A DNA stretch of 14,232 bases from Verrucomicrobiota bacterium. Its GTDB lineage: Bacteria > Verrucomicrobiota > Kiritimatiellia > JAAZAB01. The stretch lies in assembly GCA_018896395.1 (NCBI GenBank), contig JAHIMN010000229.1:1-14232 (forward strand), read 5' to 3'. Below the pieces are notes generated by a model, which searched no databases, had not been told where the DNA came from, and saw only the letters and a program-made list of their open reading frames with translations. Below are positions 5,448 to 11,120 of the stretch, piece after piece (within the stretch, counting starts at the first letter, position 1; each line of letters opens with the position of its first letter). The translations under genes were made by a program, and so were the position numbers.

Positions 5448-6194
5448 TTATAAATCCAGCATGATCACCTGCGGGGTCTCGTCCCAGCCCCGGGCCGTTT
5501 TCAGAGTCTGCAGGCGCCGCGCGCACAGTTCGCGGATGTCGGTGGCCAGTGCCATGCTCTTGGCGCTATGGCGCGGACATCCCAACATGCCGGCGGCCAC
5601 CGTTTTCGCATGCCGGAGCCCCAACAGACCACGGCCCTGGCAATGGTCCCACAGGGCCGCCACCCGATCAACCACGGTCCGCACCACATTCAGGGCCAGT
5701 AATTCCAGACTGGTCGGCGCCGGCATGACCATCCGTTCCAGGTCCAAGACCCACAACGTGCCGTTCAGCGGCCCCATCAGCGCAGACGTTCGTACGGCCC
5801 GTGTCGAAAGCAGGATGTGCCAATGCATCATGGAAATATCCGGTGCCCATACAGCTTCCACAAATGTGGCGGGCAAATTCAAGGCCGGGGCATGGATTTC
5901 CAACAGACGGCGCGCCGCAAGTTCTTCGCCCACCGACCATAGCGCGCGTCCGATCAGCAGAAGCAGATATTCCTCCGGCAATCCTCCGTCCCGGCTGATG
6001 GTGCCATCCAGCGACGAGGCGGCAAAGGCGGGATGCTGGCGCCGGATAAAGGCCGCAATGGCTTCCGCCAGTTCGCGCCGGTAAGCCGTGGCCGTCGCTT
6101 GGCCATCGTCCCCCGCCGGCTCGATTTCGTCGGCAATATAGGCGGTCAGGGCCTGCTCCGCGTGTTCGTCTGCCGCTGGTGGGTTCCATATCAT
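5448..6194 (-). CDS. Hypothetical protein between nrdR and ribBA
   Basis: 248 aa, not recognised. Its ATG overlaps the nrdR stop as ATGA, so it is probably translationally coupled to nrdR and real. The N-terminal third is Ala- and acid-rich and predicted helical (residues 10-60, for example AYRRELAEAIAAFIRRQHP). The middle has LPEEYLLLLIGRALWSVGEELAARRLLEIH, then DISMMHWHILLSTR and NGTLWVLDLERM. The C-terminus carries GLRHAKTVAAGMLGCPRHSA and ends WDETPQVIMLDL. I see no signal peptide, no convincing transmembrane segment and no catalytic signature I can name. It may be a lineage-specific cytoplasmic protein; the nrdR-rib setting alone does not establish a function. Confidence 0.8.
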   Translation of the reverse strand: MIWNPPAADEHAEQALTAYIADEIEPAGDDGQATATAYRRELAEAIAAFIRRQHPAFAASSLDGTISRDGGLPEEYLLLLIGRALWSVGEELAARRLLEIHAPALNLPATFVEAVWAPDISMMHWHILLSTRAVRTSALMGPLNGTLWVLDLERMVMPAPTSLELLALNVVRTVVDRVAALWDHCQGRGLLGLRHAKTVAAGMLGCPRHSAKSMALATDIRELCARRLQTLKTARGWDETPQVIMLDL

Positions 6195-6646
6195 GTCTTG
6201 CCGATAATACCTTTGACTTCCGTGAGAAACTGGTTGACGTCTTTAAACCGGCGATATACCGATGCAAAGCGGATATAGGCCACTTCATCCAGTTTTTCCA
6301 GGCGCTCCATGACTTTTTCGCCGATGGCCGAACTGGGCACTTCGCGGTCGTTTTCGTTATCCAATTCCCGGAGGATGGAGTCGGCCATGGTTTCAATCTG
6401 CTCGGCGCTGATTGGCCGCTTCTGGCAGGCGCGCAGAATCCCCTTGATCAATTTATTGCGATCAAGCTCCTCGTGCCGGCCGTCACGTTTGATAACCCGG
6501 AGATGGGTCTTGATGATTTCCTCATAGGTCGTGAAGCGATGCCCGCATTGCAGGCAAACCCGGCGCCGGCGGATGACATCGCCTTCCCGGGCCGACCGGC
6601 TGTCAATGACCTTGTCATTAAGATGTCCGCACTTTGGGCAACGCAT
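6191..6646 (-). CDS. nrdR: Transcriptional repressor NrdR (ribonucleotide reductase regulator)
   Basis: 151 aa, normal length. NrdR senses ATP/dATP through an ATP-cone and represses ribonucleotide reductase genes at NrdR boxes. The N-terminal zinc ribbon is complete: MRCPKC (Cys3, Cys6) and RVCLQCGHRFTTYE (Cys31, Cys34). The ATP-cone spans about 48-138, starting VIKRDGRHEELDRNKL and including VAYIRFASVYRRF. The start at 6646 is chosen because the ribbon begins directly with MRCPKCG and GGAAG lies about 10 nt upstream; a longer frame to 6712 is unnecessary. It heads the conserved nrdR-rib-nusB neighbourhood and overlaps the next gene by 4 nt. No NrdR box or nrd gene is visible in the window. 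Confidence 0.97.
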   Translation of the reverse strand: MRCPKCGHLNDKVIDSRSAREGDVIRRRRVCLQCGHRFTTYEEIIKTHLRVIKRDGRHEELDRNKLIKGILRACQKRPISAEQIETMADSILRELDNENDREVPSSAIGEKVMERLEKLDEVAYIRFASVYRRFKDVNQFLTEVKGIIGKT

Positions 6647-6778
6647 GGCGTGGTTTTCTTCCGGATAACATTTGCATAATCTCTGCTGACGAAAGGCAAT
6701 ATCTGAAGGCACTCTTATTCTATTGAATCGGCGGCGTAAGGGAAGCTGTTTTTTCGGTGGTGCCGTCAGCGGAGTTCT

Positions 6779-7273
6779 TCAGCACTCCACGCTCGACGCT
6801 TTACGCTCAACATGTGTTTCCGCCTTCAGTTCGGAAGTGCACTGAGGACAGCGCACGGCCTTGATGGCAATGGTCGAACAGCAAAACGGGCAGGTCTTGG
6901 TCGTGGGTTCCGTCGGCGTCGGCGCCGGGGCCGCCAGGAACGTCCGTTGTTTCAGGCGTTGAATGAATTGAATCATCATGAAAATAACAAAGGCCTGAAT
7001 GACAAAATCAATGACGGTATTAATGAACAGCCCAAGATTAATCGTGCTGGTGCCGGCCGCCTTGGCCGCGTCAATGGTGGTAAAATGCCGGGTATTCAGA
7101 TCAAAACAAAGGGCGGCAAAATTAATTTTGCTGATCAGCATGCCCAGCGGCGGCATGAGGATGTCGTTGACCAGGGAGCTGATAATTTTGCCGAAAGCGC
7201 CGCCGATAATCACGCCGACGGCCATGTCAATGACATTGCCGCGTATGGCGAATTCCTTAAATTCTTTTAACAT
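6779..7273 (-). CDS. mscL: Large-conductance mechanosensitive channel with C-terminal zinc-ribbon tail
   Basis: 164 aa inner-membrane channel that opens under membrane tension to release solutes after osmotic downshock. The N-terminus MLKEFKEFAIRGNVIDMAVG leads into TM1 (about 15-45, with the pore-lining GVIIGGAFGKIISSLVNDILMPP stretch). TM2 lies at about 78-106 (INLGLFINTVIDFVIQAFVIF), followed by the basic RLKQR. After a Pro/Thr linker it has CPFCCS and RCPQCTSEL (Cys128, Cys131, Cys142, Cys145), a zinc-ribbon-like cytoplasmic end seen in some MscL proteins but absent from E. coli. The start is fixed by AAGGAGG at ideal spacing. It overlaps the upstream DUF192 gene by 7 nt. The last ten residues (VERKASSVEC) are encoded by an AGCGT-repeating stretch (6783-6811) that may be repeat-derived. 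Confidence 0.95.
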   Translation of the reverse strand: MLKEFKEFAIRGNVIDMAVGVIIGGAFGKIISSLVNDILMPPLGMLISKINFAALCFDLNTRHFTTIDAAKAAGTSTINLGLFINTVIDFVIQAFVIFMMIQFIQRLKQRTFLAAPAPTPTEPTTKTCPFCCSTIAIKAVRCPQCTSELKAETHVERKASSVEC

Positions 7274-7629
7274 GACCTGTCCTCCTTGCTTCTGAAAATG
7301 AGCTGGTCGCCTTCTTTCAGGTGCGCCCAGGGGAACCAGCCCGACTGCAGTTCCATGACACCCCAGGCCGGCCAGCCGCCCCATATCATGCGAAAGGGCT
7401 TCACCCGGGCGGCCATCCGGACCACGCGCCCCTCGCGCGAAAAGAAGATGATGTCCAGCGAAAACCGCATAAACCATGTATGCATAGCGCGGCAGGGGAC
7501 CAGAACCAATCCCTGGTCTGTGCTTAGAGAGGCGGCGCCGATCAGTCCGCGCGCCCGGCGCCAGGAACCGGAGCCCCATTCGACATCGTGTACCAGAGGC
7601 AAGCCATCCTTGCGAAACACGGAGATCAT
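7267..7629 (-). CDS. DUF192 (COG1430) family protein
   Basis: 120 aa. It matches the DUF192 pattern: an RARGLIG start of the core, GLVLVPCRAMHTWFMRFSLDIIFFSREGRVV (about 40-70), where relatives have a GMLFxF...WMKNTxIPLDIIF motif, and a closing ELQSGW. The function of the family is not established. Many members are exported or lipoproteins, but this one has no signal peptide and appears cytoplasmic. It overlaps mscL by 7 nt, so the two are coupled. There is no Shine-Dalgarno sequence; a TATAAT lies 11 nt upstream of the ATG, leaving room for a leader of only about 5 nt. Confidence 0.85.
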   Translation of the reverse strand: MISVFRKDGLPLVHDVEWGSGSWRRARGLIGAASLSTDQGLVLVPCRAMHTWFMRFSLDIIFFSREGRVVRMAARVKPFRMIWGGWPAWGVMELQSGWFPWAHLKEGDQLIFRSKEDRSC

Positions 7630-7640
7630 AAGAATTTTAT

Positions 7641-7646
7641 ATTATA
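7641..7646 (-). promoter_or_regulatory. Perfect TATAAT -10 element upstream of the DUF192-mscL unit
   Basis: The minus strand reads TATAAT at 7646-7641, 11 nt before the start codon at 7629. The -35 region is weak: TTCATT with a 17-bp spacer or TTTCAT with 18. The predicted start near 7634 gives an almost leaderless mRNA. It probably begins the long DUF192-mscL-nrdR-rib transcription unit, unless nrdR has its own promoter. Confidence 0.4.
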
Positions 7647-7701
7647 GAACCCTGGCGATTTCAAATGAAACACACGGGGCGCGAGCCATGGCGGAGTGGC
7701 G

Positions 7702-8691
7702 TCACTTGAACGCTTCGTCGAAAACCCGGTCGGACGGTGAAAAATCGAGCTGACGCACGAACCGGCAGGCTTCCGCCGCGCCGGTGTCGCGATCCATGGC
7801 GGCGTCTTCCCATTCCACCGAAAGCGGTCCCTTATACCCGATGGCGTTTAAGGTACGAACGATTTCCTCGAACTTGACGCTGCCCCGTCCCAAACTGCGG
7901 AAATCCCAGCCGCGGCCGGGCGTGCCGAAATTAAGATAAGAGGCCAGAATGCCGCTGGTGCCGTCGAGCGTGAGTGCGGCGTCCTTCATGTGTACGTGGC
8001 AAATCCGGTCGGGAAAGGCTTTCAGGAAACACACCGGATCCACCATCTGCCATAGCAGGTGGCTCGGATCGAAGTTAAACCCGAATGTCTTGCGGTTTTT
8101 CAGGGCTTTCAGCGTGCGCTGCGCCGTGACGATGTCGAAGGCAATTTCCGTGGGATGCACTTCCAGCGCGAATTTGACGCCACACTTGTCGAATTCATCC
8201 AGGATCGGGTTCCACAGCCGGACAAAATAGTTGAAGCCGTCTTCAATCATCGCTTCGCTGACCGGCGGGAAGCTGTAAATCATATGCCAAATGGATGAGC
8301 CCGTGAAGCCGTTGACTACCTTGACGCCGATATTTTTTGCGGCGCGGGCACTATCCTTCATCGCCTGGATCGCCCATTTGCGCTTGGCCTCCGCTTTGCC
8401 GGCGCAGGATTTGGGTGCGAACATGTCGGAGCGCGCATCGTTATTCGGGTCGCACACGAGCTGTCCGGCGAGGTGATTGCTGATGGCAAAAACCTTCAGG
8501 CCGTGGTCCGCCAGGATCTCCACGCGGGTCCGGGCATATTTCTTATCCTTTGCGGCGCGAGCCACGTCCAGGTGGTCGCCCCAGCAGGCCAGTTCCAGGC
8601 CGTCATAGCCCCAGCCGGCGGCTTTTTTGGCGAGTTGTTCCAGCGGGACATCGGCAAATTGGCCGGTACAAAGTGTCACAGGTCTTGGCAT
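7702..8691 (-). CDS. Sugar phosphate isomerase/epimerase (xylose isomerase-like TIM barrel)
   Basis: 329 aa member of the AP-endonuclease-family-2 fold. Such enzymes isomerise or epimerise sugars, keto-inositols or related polyols using a divalent metal. Candidate metal ligands appear in the expected order on successive strands: Glu177 (FALEVHP), Asp208 and His211 (NFDPSHLLWQ), His234 (HVHMKD) and Glu293 (LSVEWED). The N-terminus CTGQFADVPLEQLAKKAAGWGYDGLEL is the usual first barrel strand and helix. The start at 8691 is set by AAGGAGG 8 nt upstream; the frame is open further to 8715. It follows the Gfo/Idh/MocA gene after 34 nt in one unit, a pairing typical of polyol or modified-sugar catabolism in polysaccharide degraders. 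The exact substrate cannot be told. Confidence 0.93.
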   Translation of the reverse strand: MPRPVTLCTGQFADVPLEQLAKKAAGWGYDGLELACWGDHLDVARAAKDKKYARTRVEILADHGLKVFAISNHLAGQLVCDPNNDARSDMFAPKSCAGKAEAKRKWAIQAMKDSARAAKNIGVKVVNGFTGSSIWHMIYSFPPVSEAMIEDGFNYFVRLWNPILDEFDKCGVKFALEVHPTEIAFDIVTAQRTLKALKNRKTFGFNFDPSHLLWQMVDPVCFLKAFPDRICHVHMKDAALTLDGTSGILASYLNFGTPGRGWDFRSLGRGSVKFEEIVRTLNAIGYKGPLSVEWEDAAMDRDTGAAEACRFVRQLDFSPSDRVFDEAFK

Positions 8692-8725
8692 GATCAGGTC
8701 CTCCTTGTTATTCAACTATCAAAAT

Positions 8726-9889
8726 TTAGATTTTCACCCATTGGGCGCCCATTTTCGACGACTTCACGACCGCCTCGATAAACTGCATGCCGCGCACGCC
8801 GTTTTCAACCTTCGGGAAATCGAGAGCCAGCGGATCGGGTTTACGCTTCTCAATCCGGGAAACGATGGTGTCGGCGAAGTTCAAGTAGTTGTTTGCAAAC
8901 GCTTCCAGGAATGCCTCCGGATGGCCGAAGGGAATACGCGTGCAACGAGCGGCCGCCGCACTCTTGGCTCCGACGTAGCCGTTGCCGCGGCGCCAGATTT
9001 GAACTGGGCCGTCAATGACTTTGACGTACAGATAGTTCGGGTTTTCCTGATGCCACTCGATGCTCTGGGTTTCGCCATAGACCCAGATGGCGAGGTTGTT
9101 CTCCTCGCCGATCGAAACCTCACTGGCGTGCAGAAGTCCCTTGGCGCCGTTGTTAAAGCGCAGGAGACAGTTGCCGTCGTCATCCAGTTTACGGCCTTTG
9201 ACAAAAGTGGAAAGGTCAGCCAGAATTTCACGGATCTTCAGGCCCGTGATGTATTCGGCAAGATTGGCAGCATGCGTGCCAATATCGCCCATGCAGCCGG
9301 CGACCCCGCTCTGTTTGGGATCCGTGCGCCAGGCGGCCTGTTGTGATCCAGAACGCTCGATGGGCTTGATCATCCAGCCCTGCGGATATTGCACCACAAC
9401 CTTGATGATCTTGCCAAGATCGCCCTGCTTGACCATGTCGCGGGCAAGCTTGACCATCGGGTAGCCGGTGTAGTTGTGCATGAGGCCGAAGACGCACCCC
9501 GATAGTTTGACGGCTTTTTCCAATTCGAAGGCTTCCTTAACGGTCATGGTCATGGGTTTTTCGCACATCACATGGAAGCCGGCCTTGAGAAAATCGCGCG
9601 CGATCGGAAAGTGCCAGTTATTGGGAGTGGTAATGGCGACAAAATCAATACGCGTTTCAGGACGGAGTGCCAATTCGCCGGCAATCATGGTTTTGTAATC
9701 GGAATAAGTGCGTTTGGGATCCAGGCATAGTTCCCGACCTGTTTGCAGGCTCTTTTCCGGATTGATATCAAACGCGCCGGCAACCAATTCGATTTTGCCG
9801 TCGAGTCGCGATGCCTTGCGGTGCACATCGCCAATGAACGCTCCCGGACCGCCGCCAACCATTCCCATACGTAATTTCCGATTCTGCAT
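8726..9889 (-). CDS. Gfo/Idh/MocA family oxidoreductase
   Basis: 387 aa NAD(P)-dependent dehydrogenase of sugars or inositols. The N-terminal Rossmann fold begins RMGMVGGGPGAFIGDVHRKA (8-26), with the nucleotide-binding glycines at 12-16. AITTPNNWHF (85-94) and HVMCEKPMTM (106-115) carry the family EKP lysine (Lys111). The C-terminal catalytic domain has GDIGTHAANLAEYITG with Asp202 and His206 as probable active-site residues. The start is supported by GGGAGG 9-10 nt upstream. It is first in a two-gene unit with the isomerase, behind its own promoter. A two-step reaction on a keto-sugar or inositol is likely; the substrate is unknown. Confidence 0.95.
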   Translation of the reverse strand: MQNRKLRMGMVGGGPGAFIGDVHRKASRLDGKIELVAGAFDINPEKSLQTGRELCLDPKRTYSDYKTMIAGELALRPETRIDFVAITTPNNWHFPIARDFLKAGFHVMCEKPMTMTVKEAFELEKAVKLSGCVFGLMHNYTGYPMVKLARDMVKQGDLGKIIKVVVQYPQGWMIKPIERSGSQQAAWRTDPKQSGVAGCMGDIGTHAANLAEYITGLKIREILADLSTFVKGRKLDDDGNCLLRFNNGAKGLLHASEVSIGEENNLAIWVYGETQSIEWHQENPNYLYVKVIDGPVQIWRRGNGYVGAKSAAAARCTRIPFGHPEAFLEAFANNYLNFADTIVSRIEKRKPDPLALDFPKVENGVRGMQFIEAVVKSSKMGAQWVKI

Positions 9890-9944
9890 ATCCGGTGCCT
9901 CCCTGGATGGTTACTGTAGCCCCTGTGTCATAACTGTCCATTAA

Positions 9945-9972
9945 ACCATAGCATTTTAAAAAAAGCTGTCAA
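9945..9972 (-). promoter_or_regulatory. Sigma70-like promoter of the oxidoreductase-isomerase unit
   Basis: The minus strand shows TTGACA (9967-9972), a 16-bp AT-rich spacer and TATGGT (9945-9950, 4 of 6 matches to the -10 consensus). The start codon at 9889 lies about 50 nt beyond the predicted start, leaving room for the GGGAGG ribosome binding site. Confidence 0.5.
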
Positions 9973-10051
9973 TGGTTTTGACGCTTCCTATAATCCTTTG
10001 GTAATGTGATCGTGGTTCGCATAGAAGTGCCGTGTTGCGGCAGCCCTGCCC

Positions 10052-10162
10052 GCCCGCCCGCAACGCTGTCGCGTAGTGACTGCGGGCAGGCAATGCTATC
10101 CGTCGGCTAACGGATTGCAGGCGGGCCTGCCCGCAATGCTACGCATAGCGTTGCAGGCGGGC
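10052..10162. repeat. Nested ~110-bp GC-rich palindromic element
   Basis: The outer arms GCCCGCCCGCAACGCT (10052-10067) and 10147-10162 pair with one mismatch and extend inward through a CTACGC/GCGTAG match. The inner arms TGCGGGCAGGC (10081-10091) and GCCTGCCCGCA (10125-10135) are perfect complements. The tip has ATCCGT/ACGGAT (10098-10103 and 10110-10115). The whole can fold as one long hairpin or cruciform. It lies between the divergent oxidoreductase and cupin genes and holds no ORF. There is no T-run, so it is not an ordinary terminator; it resembles a dispersed palindromic repeat. Confidence 0.6.
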
Positions 10163-10285
10163 TGACGGCGAAAAGCGCGGGAGGCGGTGCGCGCCTCGCG
10201 GCCGCCCGGACCTGCGCGTGGAGGAAGTTCAGATTGGATTGGATGGAACGATCGAAACGCAAACCCGGATTAAATCAGGAGGTTT

Positions 10286-10618
10286 ATGCAAACAGCGGAC
10301 GAGTTGAAGGCGCGTGCCATCGGGTTGAAGGATTTTGTGGACTATGCCGTCGGTTCCGTGGTCAGCAAGACGCTCATTGACAAGAAGGTCGGCACCCTGA
10401 CCCTCTTTGCCTTCGAAGCCGGCCAGGGGCTTAGCGAGCATACGGCCCCCTATGATGCCGTGGTCCAGATACTGGATGGCGAAGCGGAGCTGGTCATTGC
10501 CGGTAAGCCGGTCAAAGCCAGGGCCGGTGAACTGGTAATTATGCCCTCCGGCGTGCCGCATGCAGTGCGGGCCGTGCAACGGTTTAAGATGCTGTTGACC
10601 ATGATCCGGGAGAAATAA
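10286..10618 (+). CDS. Small single-domain cupin protein
   Basis: 110 aa, one cupin_2-type beta-barrel. Cupin motif 2 is clear: GELVIMPSGVPHAV (81-94, with Pro87, Gly89 and metal-ligand His92). Motif 1 is degenerate: GLSEHTAPYDAVVQILDGE keeps one His (His52), while the second His of the usual HxH and the Glu are replaced, so metal binding may be weak or altered. The start is secure: AGGAGG lies 5 nt before ATG. Small cupins of this kind are often isomerases, dioxygenases or sensor modules; none of these can be chosen from sequence. It is divergent from the oxidoreductase unit, separated by a palindromic element. Confidence 0.92.
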   Translation: MQTADELKARAIGLKDFVDYAVGSVVSKTLIDKKVGTLTLFAFEAGQGLSEHTAPYDAVVQILDGEAELVIAGKPVKARAGELVIMPSGVPHAVRAVQRFKMLLTMIREK

Positions 10619-11120
10619 GAGGGAGGAAGTGGAACGTATTGGACCAAGTGGTCAGTCCGAGAAGGCGCCGACTTAAAGCCTGGCGTGTTTCAGATAGTGT
10701 GGGCTTTCATAGACGCTTAGGACGCCGGATCCCTCCTCGACGGGAGTCCTTGCAGTCGCGCCTTAGCCACGCCTTCCTATTTTTTTTATCCTTCAGACGT
10801 GACATCCCGGTCCCTTTTTGACACATTCCCACCATGAAAAAGCTTCATCAGGTCGGTTTCAATGGGCGGATGTCCATACCACCAGAAAAGCGTTATCAGT
10901 TTCAAATCACTTCGCAGCCTACGGCCGATCCGTACAGCGTGTGGGTCGGACCTTCGGCAAATTTCCTCTATTAGGGGTTAGGGTTATGATTGCATGAGAA
11001 CGAGTGAAGAACCTGTTGGCGCGCAAGCCCGTGGACCGGGGCACGTTCAGTGTGAGGGGATGGGGGGGCATCAAACGATGGATCGCGCAAGGGCATCTTA
11101 TGGAGGAAAAAGGCAACTAC
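10619..11120. other. 502-base stretch with no secure gene
   Basis: Between the cupin stop and the hydrolase start I see no gene I can support beyond a doubtful 46-codon frame at 10834-10974. There is an imperfect hairpin (GGATCCC / GGGAGTCC, 10727-10748) and an eight-T run near 10780-10787, but they are not adjacent, so a terminator is not convincing. TATGAT at 10985-10990 could be a -10 element for the hydrolase, but its -35 is weak (TTTCCT). Confidence 0.5.
10834..10974 (+). CDS. Doubtful 46-aa open reading frame
   Basis: ATG to TAG, starting MKKLHQVGFNGRMSIPPEKR and ending VWVGPSANFLY. No ribosome binding site precedes it, it matches no family I know, and it lies in an otherwise empty stretch. 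It could be a small gene, a remnant, or chance. Confidence 0.15.
   Translation: MKKLHQVGFNGRMSIPPEKRYQFQITSQPTADPYSVWVGPSANFLY

Noticed and set aside
10229..10579. Minus-strand frame of 116 codons
   Set aside because: Antisense to the cupin gene, which has a strong ribosome binding site and cupin motif 2.
11004..11120. N-terminal extension of the hydrolase from ATG 11004
   Set aside because: The added 39 residues lack family similarity or a signal peptide, and a better-placed start with AAGG lies at 11121.
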